A stretch of DNA of 64,000 nucleotides, taken from NCBI RefSeq assembly GCF_025370935.1, contig NC_133478.1:18230738-18294737 (forward strand). Reading direction: 5' to 3'. A program made the position numbers and the translations under genes. The notes under the pieces are model-generated. The model ran no database searches. It was given only the letters and a program-made list of their open reading frames with translations, and had not been told where the DNA came from. Below, in pieces: positions 53,431 through 63,633 of the stretch. This DNA is from Choristoneura fumiferana. Its lineage: Eukaryota; Arthropoda; Insecta; Lepidoptera; Tortricidae. The stretch's first letter is position 1; each line of letters opens with the position of its first letter.

Positions 53431-54841
53431 TTTTGTAAAACCTTGTATTGTCAAACTCTTCTTACTTAGTATTTTTTTCTTGTCGCAGAGACATCAGTAC
53501 AGAGCGAGGAGAGCGGTCGGTGCGTCGCGGCAACGGGAGCGGCCGGCTGCCGTCGAGCGTGCATGACGCTACAAACACTTAGCAATACTGCTCGCAGGTA
53601 CCCGCACCCACGTGGCAAATCAGGGGGGCTACTACGAAAACCGAAGTTCTTTTCAAGTGGGTTACATTTGAGCGTAGGATACGAATAAGATATACCTAAT
53701 GTTATCATTTTAGATGATACAACTATGGACGGCTTTTACACATCTTACGCCGCATCGATTTACGATACGATGCCGTGTCGTGGGAATCTACGAAGGATTG
53801 CTTCCACGACAAGACGTCGTATCGTGAAACGATGGCGCTTCGTAGCAAGATGAGATATATTATCGTGTTTGTATGTAAGAGCCGTTGTACGCATTACGTA
53901 CGATGTCTAGTAGGCGTTTTGGTCAAAGCCAGTGTCATAAGACTTCTGCTGCTGAGTCGGATGTTACAGGTAGCAATTGAGAAAGAGAAATGAAGTAGTA
54001 GATGATTTTTGTCGTGACTAGAGGAGATTAAATTACCGAATCTCGGGATGAACTCAATTTTAGTATCAGCTGCTGCAGTTACGTTAGTTCCCAATATTCA
54101 TATTGAAAGCCGTCATTCCATTAGTTTAACATTTTGTTTGCCAAAGTATGCCGAAGTTGCGCAGAATTACAAGTTTCCAAGTTATCGAGTTGTCCGATCC
54201 GATCACGTCGGGTCAGTTTTAATTAATACAGGGCAACCCAATTTCTTACTAAGTTTAATTTTTGGCCAGAACTAGGAGTAAACATAGTTTCGGGCTTTGT
54301 ATAACCCTCCGTGCTATAGATAGAACAGCGTCCACTCTTCAACAATAGAAAATTGCTTTGACAGCCAGGCTCGTAGGAAATGCTCATAAAAATGTTGGAC
54401 AATGCTTTTTTCCAGTCAGATAGTATTTTTAGAGAGCTCCCGAGCGCTCTCGGCGCGCGAAGCCATTCCAATTTACCGTAGAGGTAGGTACAGCCGAAGA
54501 TAATTGAATGAAAGCAGAGGAAATTCTCTATACCTACCTATAAATAGGAAGGACTTCTGCGTCGTAGCGCTGGCTTTAATTTCAAAAATGGATTTATTTA
54601 CGGAAGTTGTGGATAGATAACCCAACAAACTGACATAAAGGGATATATATTCTCCAAAAGTGGCATTTTTGTTCACTTTTGCGACTCAAACTGGTTTAAA
54701 TATGATTCCCGACCACAATCCGAAATTTTCTGGTTTCATTTACTATTTTCGGCTCGTACGCTACAAAGTCCAGAGGCGGTATTGTTCCTAAACGTGAACC
54801 GGTTTTGACTCATTTCTAATATTGTGTCAATTAAATAAAAT

Positions 54842-54978
54842 CTAGGTTTGTGCGTTTTATTTTCTGGAATAATAATTGCTTAGCAGCACCAAACAGGTAA
54901 CCGTAAAAAATCGCATGAAACATGAACAAAATTAAGTTTATTGAATTCATTAAAAATAAATTAAACGCACAAACCTAG
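54842..54978. repeat. MITE with CTAGGTTTGTGCGTTT ends, 137 bp
   Basis: CTAGGTTTGTGCGTTTTATT is inverted as AATTAAACGCACAAACCTAG; the centre is unique. Confidence 0.8.
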
Positions 54979-55058
54979 CTATTTAGGATTGCCTGATAAA
55001 ATTGTAAAATTTGCCCAACATTGGCTGACGGTTAAGAGTCCGAAACCATTTTCGCCCT

Positions 55059-55174
55059 TAGGGCCTATGCTAGCTGGCGCGGGTGCACGGAGCGGGCGCG
55101 GTTAGCGCTGCTCATACTATTTTTCAATAGGCGTCCCGCTCCGTGCAAACCGCGTCATGTAGCGTAGGCCCTTA
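55059..55174. repeat. GC-rich MITE with AGGGCCTA ends
   Basis: AGGGCCTATGCTAGC and GCACGGAGCGGG are inverted as CCCGCTCCGTGC and GCGTAGGCCCT. It lies about 145 bases before the eIF5 leader exon. Confidence 0.7.
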
Positions 55175-55318
55175 ATATGATAAGTCACGACTGCACAGTC
55201 CCAGTCTATCACGTTCGGGATCTCGTCCCTCCCCGCCCGCGCCGTCGCGTCGGGCGTCCCGTTGCCGTACGAAGCACCCCTGGTGCGTGTTCTGTTTCAG
55301 AACATCAAAATTTTCCAG

Positions 55319-55464
55319 TAACAGGCACCGGAAGCTGCTGCCGCTGAGGCAGACGTGACTGCCGCGCGCCGCGGACCCCGCGCGCCCGCATGCGGCCCCG
55401 CAGCCCGCAGCCCGCCGCCCGCCGCCGCCGCTACTGATACTGCCCCGCTATCCTCATAACACGG
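55319..55464 (+). other. eIF5: Candidate 5' UTR exon of eIF5 with an upstream ORF
   Basis: The acceptor is ATTTTCCAG (or TGTTTCAG 18 bases earlier) and the donor ACACGG|GTCAGT. The very GC-rich content contrasts with the surroundings. It holds a 15-codon upstream ORF, 55390-55437 (MRPRSPQPAARRRRY, then TGA). Upstream ORFs are known in eIF5 mRNAs of other animals. Confidence 0.5.
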
Positions 55465-55921
55465 GTCAGTATACCCTCACCATCAGCCTCCCAACGCCAC
55501 AATGAACCATGAATCATTCAAAATTGATATTACTCATATTGCTGCTAGTTGCGAAATACCAACAGCAGCTCCTGTGACTAAACATGATTTACGGACAGTA
55601 ACACTGCCGTGCGATCGATATCAGCAGCAAGTCCAATTTTAAACTGCGGCAGAATCAAACTTACTGCTGATATCTAACACCGCAAACTTTTAAAGATTTT
55701 CAATCGCCCTAAAATTTTAAACAGCCGGATTGAAGTTCTGTTGCGAGACTTTTTTTTTTCCTTTATCTGGCCACAAACTCTTTGCGATACCAATTTCTGG
55801 AGCTATATTGTCTGACAAAAACCAACAAAGCCAACCAAAGCTAGCAACCTCCGGAGAAATGATTTTCAATTTGGAGACGTACAGTCTCCCGTGTAACAAT
55901 CGATTATGCCCTTCTGTTTCA

Positions 55922-56140
55922 GATCTAGCGTAGCAAGTCTGGAATAATTAGTTAGTTGTATAGTATAAGTAGTACCGGCCACGATGGGGACTCTGAACGT
56001 GAACCGCAACGTGGCGGACGCGTTCTACCGCTACAAGATGCCGCGCATCTGCGCCAAGGTCGAGGGAAAGGGCAACGGCATCAAGACCGTCATCGTCAAC
56101 ATGCCCGAGGTCGCCAAGGCGCTCGGCCGCCCCGCCACCT
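55922..56140 (+). CDS. eIF5: eIF5 first coding exon (62 nt leader, then ATG at 55984)
   Basis: The acceptor TTCTGTTTCAG|ATC precedes 62 nt of leader. The coding part is 52 codons plus T, ending GRPAT|GTGAGT; the codon is completed to TAC (Tyr) by exon 2. The last 80 or so bases with the donor are the founder of the downstream array. Confidence 0.95.
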
Positions 56141-59100
56141 GTGAGTACCCACCATAAACACCCCGCATCCATCCTAATGCGCTCCCGTAAGGTCAAGGTC
56201 AAGGGCAACGGCATCAAGACCGTCATCGTCAACATGCCCGAGGTCGCCAAGGCGCTCGGCCGCCCCGCCACCTGTGAGTACCCACCATAAACACCCCGCA
56301 TCCATCCTAATGCGCTCCCGTAAGGTCAAGGTCAAGGGCAACGGCATCAAGACCGTCATCGTCAACATGCCCGAGGTCGCCAAGGCGCTCGGCCGCCCCG
56401 CCACCTGTGAGTACCCACCATAAACACCCCGCATCCATCCTAATGCGCTCCCGTAAGGTCAAGGTCAAGGGCAACGGCATCAAGACCGTCATCGTCAACA
56501 TGCCCGAGGTCGCCAAGGCGCTCGGCCGCCCCGCCACCTGTGAGTACCCACCATAAACACCCCGCATCCATCCTAATGCGCTCCCGTAAGGTCAAGGTCA
56601 AGGGCAACGGCATCAAGACCGTCATCGTCAACATGCCCGAGGTCGCCAAGGCGCTCGGCCGCCCCGCCACCTGTGAGTACCCACCATAAACACCCCGCAT
56701 CCATCCTAATGCGCTCCCGTAAGGTCAAGGTCAAGGGCAACGGCATCAAGACCGTCATCGTCAACATGCCCGAGGTCGCCAAGGCGCTCGGCCGCCCCGC
56801 CACCTGTGAGTACCCACCATAAACACCCCGCATCCATCCTAATGCGCTCCCGTAAGGTCAAGGTCAAGGGCAACGGCATCAAGACCGTCATCGTCAACAT
56901 GCCCGAGGTCGCCAAGGCGCTCGGCCGCCCCGCCACCTGTGAGTACCCACCATAAACACCCCGCATCCATCCTAATGCGCTCCCGTAAGGTCAAGGTCAA
57001 GGGCAACGGCATCAAGACCGTCATCGTCAACATGCCCGAGGTCGCCAAGGCGCTCGGCCGCCCCGCCACCTGTGAGTACCCACCATAAACACCCCGCATC
57101 CATCCTAATGCGCTCCCGTAAGGTCAAGGTCAAGGGCAACGGCATCAAGACCGTCATCGTCAACATGCCCGAGGTCGCCAAGGCGCTCGGCCGCCCCGCC
57201 ACCTGTGAGTACCCACCATAAACACCCCGCATCCATCCTAATGCGCTCCCGTAAGGTCAAGGTCAAGGGCAACGGCATCAAGACCGTCATCGTCAACATG
57301 CCCGAGGTCGCCAAGGCGCTCGCCGCCCCGCCCCACCATAAACATCCATCCTAATGCGCTCCCGTAAGGTCAAGGTCAAGGGCAACGGCATCAAGACCGT
57401 CATCGTCAACATGCCCGAGGTCGCCAAGGCGCTCGGCCGCCCCGCCACCTGTGAGTACCCACCATAAACACCCCGCATCCATCCTAATGCGCTCCCGTAA
57501 GGTCAAGGTCAAGGGCAACGGCATCAAGACCGTCATCGTCAACATGCCCGAGGTCGCCAAGGCGCTCGGCCGCCCCGCCACCTGTGAGTACCCACCATAA
57601 ACACCCCGCATCCATCCTAATGCGCTCCCGTAAGGTCAAGGTCAAGGGCAACGGCATCAAGACCGTCATCGTCAACATGCCCGAGGTCGCCAAGGCGCTC
57701 GGCCGCCCCGCCACCTGTGAGTACCCACCATAAACACCCCGCATCCATCCTAATGCGCTCCCGTAAGGTCAAGGTCAAGGGCAACGGCATCAAGACCGTC
57801 ATCGTCAACATGCCCGAGGTCGCCAAGGCGCTCGGCCGCCCCGCCACCTGTGAGTACCCACCATAAACACCCCGCATCCATCCTAATGCGCTCCCGTAAG
57901 GTCAAGGTCAAGGGCAACGGCATCAAGACCGTCATCGTCAACATGCCCGAGGTCGCCAAGGCGCTCGGCCGCCCCGCCACCTGTGAGTACCCACCATAAA
58001 CACCCCGCATCCATCCTAATGCGCTCCCGTAAGGTCAAGGTCAAGGGCAACGGCATCAAGACCGTCATCGTCAACATGCCCGAGGTCGCCAAGGCGCTCG
58101 GCCGCCCCGCCACCTGTGAGTACCCACCATAAACACCCCGCATCCATCCTAATGCGCTCCCGTAAGGTCAAGGTCAAGGGCAACGGCATCAAGACCGTCA
58201 TCGTCAACATGCCCGAGGTCGCCAAGGCGCTAGGCCTAGTGTTGTTAGAAGACTAGTCTTGAAGACTTTCGAACCTTATAGACTCACAAACCGTGAAAGT
58301 TCAAGCTTAGAAGACTTGAGCGTTGAAGGTTTGAGCTTAAAAACGGTTCAGAACCTTAACGACTCAAATTTTTTATGAGCTCTCGAGAGTAACCCCCTAT
58401 TCATAAAACTTAACAAGCCTATGTTAACTAACAAATGCTTTGTCCCTTTCTAACAAATACAAATGTCGAAGTGACAGATAAGGACAAACGAATTTTAGCG
58501 GCATTTTAACTAAAATAGGTTTGATTGTCGTTTATGAATAAGGGGGTTAGTCTTTAAGATTCGGGCTTAATAGAGTACTCAAGCTTTAAAAACTCGGGCC
58601 TATTGAAAGCTCGAGCTCTCCGAACCTCAAAGGCCTGTGTTAGGCGTTAAGAGCTCAACAATGAGCACTCTTTTTCTAAATGAAAATAGAAATGAATATA
58701 CATAACCTAATACGACGTGGAAATGGTACATTAATGTGTATTTGTGGTGATATAAATTCAAAGTATGCAGGTTATAGATTGATCTGATTTGTTAAAAGCT
58801 TTCAAGACTTTGAATGCTCCAAACTATATAAACTTAAACCTTTAAAGCTTAGGAGGCTTTAATGCCTGAGGCCTGAGGCCTAAAGACTCGAGGTTTCTGT
58901 GCTCGTAAGCAATAACACGAGCTTTTTAATTTGAGGCTTACACGGTCGAGGCCTTAAGGTTCGAGGCTTCTAGACTCAGCAGTCGCGACTCGAGTCTTTT
59001 AGTTTACGCCTCGAAGTTTAAATTCGCAACACTAGCTCGGCCGCCCCGCCACCTGTGAGTACACACCACAAACACCCCGCATCCATCCTAATATGCTCTT

Positions 59101-62100
59101 AAGGTCAAGGGCAACGGCATCAATACGTCATCGCCCCGCCACTTGTGTTTACTTACCACCTCGGGACAAATGTTTACAGTCAAAAAATGTTATTACCGGG
59201 GTCCCCTACTGGGCAGGCTAGCGAGGCAAGTTTTGTTTGCTTTGTTCAACACAGGGCTCAAAATTGCACAGAAAATGGTTGCTTTGCGAGCACAACTGCT
59301 CACCTCCTGCTAAAGCCCACGACGCGCCTCCCCCCACTCGGACGAATCTAATTCTCAAACTTGTTAACAAACGTATGCTTCGAACCTGAAGTGAATAGTG
59401 TTCTGTGGACGAGTTCTGGGCGCCACCGTAGGGTGACGCGGAAGCACCCACTACATCAGCGTCTCTTTATATTTTACTATGTAACATAAAGAAATTCAAC
59501 GGTAAACTATATACTACGCTAGTAAATTCAAAATCAGCATGGTGAAGAGTCAATCTTAAACCTTTCCCTGTCCTATGTATCCACTTGGATACAAAAACTG
59601 TGCTACCCTTTAGTCCACGTATCCAAAAGGATGCATTATGGCATACAAAATGTTGAAGTGGACAGTGCGGGGGACGGGAACGTGTTAACGCGTAGTGTTG
59701 ACGGTTGCAGACCCGACGAAGTACTTCGGGTGCGAGCTGGGCGCGCAGACGCAGTTCGACCACAAGAACGAACGATTCATCGTCAACGGCTCGCACGACT
59801 CCGCCAAGCTTCAGGACCTGCTGGATGGGTGTGTTACTCTGTTCTTAAAATTATACCGAAGAATTAGGGTAGCGGGTAGGGTAGGGTAGCGGTTAATTCG
59901 AGCGTTTCAACAATCTCGTGCATGCATGAAAAGATTGATGAATGTAGAGGAAGCGAGAGTTGTATGCCAGAATCGTAGCAAGTGGAAGGATGTAGTCTCT
60001 GCCTACCCCGTTGGGAAAGAGGCGTGATTTTATGTATGTATGTTCAACAATCTCACTTTCGTGTTCACACTTTTTTAGGACTTGATTGTAGTTTTGATGT
60101 CGTTTTCGATTATTTGTCAAGAGTTTCTGTACCCTACCCGAAAACTACATTCGGAATACAATCTAGGGCTCTTCCAGGCTGTAGTGAATAGGCTGTTACG
60201 GAACCAGTGAGTGACACCTTTGACCTCATCTGCTCTTTACATCAGGTGAGATCACAGGGAGCCAATCACGGTCAGTTGAGCTGAAACTGAAAATGATTTG
60301 GAACTAATGCTCGAATAATGACCCAATGTTTTAGAAGATGATTATGCAGCGATTGTCATGTAACGTTGCTTTTTGCGCAGTTTCATCCGCAAGTTCGTGC
60401 TGTGTCCGGAGTGTGACAACCCCGAGACTGAGCTCATCGTGTCCACTAAGAGGAACACCATCTCTCAGGTATGATTCATTTATTGAATTTTATTTATTCG
60501 TATGGCTTAATATTAAATACAATCGTTCAAATTCACAATAAAATATCTATATTCTGTAGCCATTGGATTGCGTCGTTGTCAAGGGTAAGCAGGTCTGCTG
60601 GTTGACCATCGTATTTAGTGAGTGGGCAGTGAGCGATGATGTGCTCGATGTCCTGCACTGGGGCTCCACACTCGCATGCTGGTGACTTAACTCTCTCGAA
60701 TTTATTGAATCAGGCGTTACTTTGCGGAGGTCCATATCAATGAACTAAAAAAAATCTTTGCTCACCTTAGCTGCTGAACGTTTTGCCATCGCATTTTGTC
60801 GAAAAAATTCGTACCTATTTATCTTGATTTCTCAACTAGCTTATTGAAGTTTACCAGGGCCGGATTTAGGGGTCTGGAGGCCTTGGGGCTACAAAGGAGT
60901 GGAGGCCTGACGATGATCTGGTTAAAGCCGTGGATTTACGGTGGATGCAAGGCCTATAGCCAAAAAAATACGGCTGATAATTGAAGATGGGTCAGGGCAT
61001 GTACGATGAGTAAATGTTTGTCCGTTGTTGTTTGCAGGGCTGCAAAGCGTGCGGCTACCACGGCACGCTGGACTTCTCGCACAAGCTCAACACCTTCATA
61101 CTGAAGAACCCGCCCGCACAGGATCCTAGCACGCAGGTACCCTGCTGTTTAAGTCATTGTTTCTGATAATTCAGAGGATAGTATTGGCCTCTTCTAAATA
61201 GTTCTCCTGAGTTACGTTTGGACTACTCATGAGCTGAGCCATTTCATGTACAGTCATTATGTCATGAGAAATGTTAAGCCGGGGTCTGACGACGCCAAGC
61301 CAGGCCGACAGGGCGTGGGACAAATCGCATCCGATGGAACTTGCGGTGAAGAGCTTCGCGCTCGAGCAATTTTTTTTATTTATTTTAGGTTGCAACAATG
61401 CATTTCGCCTACTAATATGTAGTTAATCCTTTACCAGGCCCCTAAGAACTAGCGTGTCTTCATGCGTACTCTATATACTGTTACACCCGTATTGAACGCC
61501 TTGCAAAAATGTATTTACGAAAGTCGGAGATGTTCCTTTAAACCAGAAATAAAAATGTGGGTTACGGTTATCCCATCGCCTGTCTAAGTATTTAAATGTC
61601 ATACTCGATTTTGTCTTATTATATTCTTGATCAGGCGAAGGGATATATTCCTCCCACATCTTATATCGGTTATCATAGTCAAGGTTTAACTCCAAATCTA
61701 CTACGAAACATTATATCAATCACTGAAAACATTATTTTATGATCTTCATTCAAGACACGCTTCAAAATCCAATGATGTACCTAAGATCTTTGGCAGCCGT
61801 TTAAATCCAATTACCAGCCATGGGAAGAATAGCTCCCGCACAGTTAAACTCTAATAAGGCCATGGGATAATGTCAACCCACATCCTAATTCTGGTCATAC
61901 ACAATAATGCATGAATATTTAGCAATAGCAATGTTTACAATTACATTACCTTTCAACACTCAAAATCTACAAAATATCAAAAAATTGTTCGTCCTATGTA
62001 CTTCTGCTTCATAGAAATTAAAGGAAAGTGTTTGAATTTCTCCGTAGTTTACTGAAACTAGAGTTCAAGTGAATTTAAACGGCTGCCAAAGATATATTTT

Positions 62101-63341
62101 CAGGGATTGACAAAATATTTTGTAGGAGGTTTGGAGTTCAAACCTGACTACGGTAACCGATATAAGATGTGGGAGGAATATATCCCTTCGCCTGGTAAAG
62201 GGTTAACAATGACGAGTCACGGTCATTTTTGAGATAATTGTGTGTGTGTCAGGGGTCGTCGCTGACGGAAGGCAACCGCGGCAAGCGCTCCAAGCGGTCC
62301 GGGCCCGGCGCCAACGGGAACCACGATGCTGACAACAACGACGCCAAGCCCGTGAGTATATATCATCGTCTGCTGGTGGAAATCCATAATCCTGGGTTTT
62401 CGCAGAAAATATTTTCCCTAATGGTTGATTTCCCAACCAAATTGATGATATGGACGAAAAAAAATTTTTATGAAACAACTATTCAGGTATATTTCAGGAT
62501 TATCCCTGTAGACCTTATACAGTGGCCAAACGGTCGATCGCGCCTATTAGTCCAGTTGTTCGTGGTAAGGCGAAAAATATAAATACTGAACTATGCTGCT
62601 TCATTTAAGATTTAAAGAAGTATGTAATTGGTATATCGCATCTATAATACAGGTTATGTGAGGTTTGTTTTATATAACAATCCTGAAATACTTAGTTTAA
62701 AAAAAATCGTTCGTCCATATGAAATAGTTTGGAAAGGAATCATTTGGGAAGCATATTTTAGGGTAAAAGTGAGAGAACTGCATACGATTCTGCATTCTTC
62801 ACTGTATTGCACCCTTATTACGGTTGCAATTTGCTTGCGTACAGTCAATGCATTATTTTTTTTAAGCTTTTGTTTTTATGCTCTCAAATTTGGATACGAA
62901 TTTGATCTTTGATTTTATCGTCTATAGAACGAAGACCGCAATTTTATTTTATTTTAAACTCCCGACCTAGACCGATATCCCATTGAAAAACTGTTGTAGT
63001 AATTTATTCAGTGTTTGTTTTTATACATAATTACTTTTGTAGCCTTCTCTTTTCTTGTTTTGACTCAGTTGATTATTTGGGCTTGCATTATGATACCTTT
63101 ATACTAGACGACCGGATAGTAGGCTAAACTACTAAGTTGAAGGTTTCAGGTTGTTTAATCTGTAGCATGTTTTAATAGGGTTAGTAAGTGTGGTGATACA
63201 AGTGGCGTTGTGTACAGGAGGAGGCGGCACCTGCGCCGGCGCCGGTGAAGGCGCGCCGCGAGAAGAAGCTCGCCGACGACGACGACGACGGCACCTGGAC
63301 CGTCGACGTGAGCGAGGCCGCCGTGCGCGCGCGCATGCAAG
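55984..63341 (+). CDS. eIF5: eIF5, translation initiation factor 5, N-terminal 228 codons (runs off the window)
   Basis: eIF5 is the GTPase-activating protein of eIF2 in the scanning 43S complex. Coding exons are 55984-56140, 59711-59828, 60381-60468, 61038-61136, 62253-62351 and 63218-63341, all phase-consistent. The N-terminus (NVNRNVADAFYRYKMPR) contains Arg16, equivalent to the catalytic Arg15 of human eIF5. PTKYFGCELGAQTQFD follows, then a zinc ribbon with Cys100, 103, 123 and 126 (CPEC, CKAC). After about residue 155 comes a low-complexity linker (Arg/Lys-rich, then EEAAPAPAPVKARREKKL and five Asp) ending at DGTWTVDVSEAAVRARMQ. The W2 HEAT domain that binds eIF2-beta and eIF1 is beyond the window. 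The start has A at -3 and G at +4, a strong context. Intron 1 contains the 133-bp array. Confidence 0.97.
58237..59034. mobile_element. Nonautonomous hAT-like element inside the eIF5 array, 798 bp
   Basis: The ends TAGTGTTG and CAACACTA fit the hAT consensus. The flanks GCTAGGCC (58229-58236) and GCTCGGCC (59035-59042) are an 8-bp target duplication with one mismatch, and GCTCGGCC is the sequence of the intact repeat unit. The interior is made of loosely repeated GAGGCTT / GACTCGAG motifs, without a coding frame. Confidence 0.92.
58390..58549. repeat. MITE nested in the hAT-like element, 160 bp
   Basis: TAACCCCCTATTCATAAA and TTTATGAATAAGGGGGTTA are inverted ends, with TA as a possible target duplication. 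It interrupts the repeated-motif interior of the 58237 element. Confidence 0.85.
59711..59828 (+). CDS. eIF5: eIF5 coding exon 2
   Basis: After CGGTTGCAG it reads PTKYFGCELGAQTQFDHKNE and RFIVNGSHDSAKLQDLLDG. Donor GATGG|GTGTGT leaves phase 2. Confidence 0.96.
59935..60045 (+). mobile_element. RTE LINE 3' terminus, in an eIF5 intron
   Basis: It reads MNVEEARVVCQNRSKWKDVV and SAYPVGKEA then TGA, the usual C-terminal end of a lepidopteran LINE ORF, followed by ATTTTATGTATGTATGT. Confidence 0.8.
60381..60468 (+). CDS. eIF5: eIF5 coding exon 3: first half of the zinc ribbon
   Basis: After TTTTTGCGCAG it reads FIRKFVLCPECDNPETELIV and STKRNTISQ; 88 nt, ends phase 0. Confidence 0.96.
60537..60695 (-). 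mobile_element. Jockey-like LINE ORF2 C-terminus, inverted, in an eIF5 intron
   Basis: The reverse strand reads SPACECGAPVQDIEHIIAHC and PLTKYDGQPADLLTL, the Cys/His-rich end of a non-LTR RT ORF. Confidence 0.8.
61038..61136 (+). CDS. eIF5: eIF5 coding exon 4: second half of the zinc ribbon
   Basis: It reads GCKACGYHGTLDFSHKLNTF and ILKNPPAQDPSTQ; 99 nt, phase 0 at both ends. Confidence 0.96.
61427..62202. mobile_element. piggyBac-like nonautonomous element flanked by TTAA, 776 bp
   Basis: TTAA (61423-61426) then TCCTTTACCAGGC at the left answers GCCTGGTAAAGGG then TTAA (62203-62206). One end base differs from CCCTTTACC. Inner arms of about 75 bases (61632-61705, GGCGAAGGGATATATTCCTC) are inverted at 62119-62195. 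Further inverted stretches lie near 61790 and 62080. There is no transposase frame. Confidence 0.85.
62253..62351 (+). CDS. eIF5: eIF5 coding exon 5: basic linker
   Basis: It follows TGTGTGTGTCAG and reads GSSLTEGNRGKRSKRSGPGA and NGNHDADNNDAKP; 99 nt, phase 0. It starts 46 bases after the piggyBac-like element. Confidence 0.9.
63218..63341 (+). CDS. eIF5: eIF5 coding exon 6: acidic linker
   Basis: It follows TTGTGTACAG and reads EEAAPAPAPVKARREKKLAD then DDDDGTWTVDVSEAAVRARM and Q, ending phase 1 at CAAG|GTAACA. The next exon is outside the window. Confidence 0.93.
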
Positions 63342-63541
63342 GTAACACAACACACGAGCGGGCGCGGGCTGCACTCTACATGATAATTATCATTTTTGAA
63401 TTAAATATAAACTAGTAAGCCCGACTAAGTTATTAAAATAGTGTTTATTTTTATCACTCGGATAGGTCGAAACTTGACCAAAGTTAAATAAAAAGTTAAC
63501 AAAACTTCAATAGTTTTTAATAGTAGATTATTGTCGTGGCC

Positions 63542-63633
63542 TGGAGTAGGCAATTGCTGGCTGAGTATGAGTATTAAACGGACGAGCTTGCGAGTCCGTT
63601 TAACTAATACGAAGCCAGCAATTGCTATTCCAG
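63542..63633. repeat. Hairpin element in an eIF5 intron
   Basis: CAATTGCTGGCT and TATTAAACGGAC are answered by GTCCGTTTAACTAATA and AGCCAGCAATTG around a GAGCTTGCGA loop. Confidence 0.75.

Larger units (their letters stand above)
34585..55318. other. Gene-poor, transposon-rich region
   Basis: No conserved protein was recognised over 20 kb. The named repeats listed separately cover about a quarter. Stretches with nothing recognisable include 34700-35490, 42400-45240, 45400-49720 (apart from a weak palindrome near 47693-47812), 51400-52570 and 53700-54840. It could be intergenic or a long first intron of eIF5. Confidence 0.55.
56141..59142 (+). repeat. 133-bp tandem array of the eIF5 exon 1 end, donor and intron start (about 17 extra copies)
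   Basis: The founder donor GTGAGTACCC at 56141 recurs at 56274, 56407, 56540, 56673, 56806, 56939, 57072, 57205, 57451, 57584, 57717, 57850, 57983 and 58116. One copy, near 57320-57340, has lost 20 bases including its donor. The next is split by a hAT element and its donor resumes at 59055. A last decayed copy ends near 59142. A unit is 51 bases of intron (GTGAGT to CCCGTAAG, with CTAAT near the AG) and 82 bases of exon copy (GTCAAGGTCAAGGGCAAC to CGCCACCT). Central copies look identical; only the outer right copies have decayed. Confidence 0.97.

Noticed and set aside
55975..55990. Poor start context for eIF5 self-regulation, as in vertebrates
   Set aside because: The start has A at -3 and G at +4, a strong context, so this form of control is not supported here.
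55948..58225. A series of identical 86-aa open frames on the minus strand
   Set aside because: They are antisense readings of the 133-bp repeat, identical because the repeat is identical. No independent coding signal.
56141..58228. CRISPR-like regular array
   Set aside because: There are no unique spacers; the whole 133-bp unit is repeated and the host is an animal.
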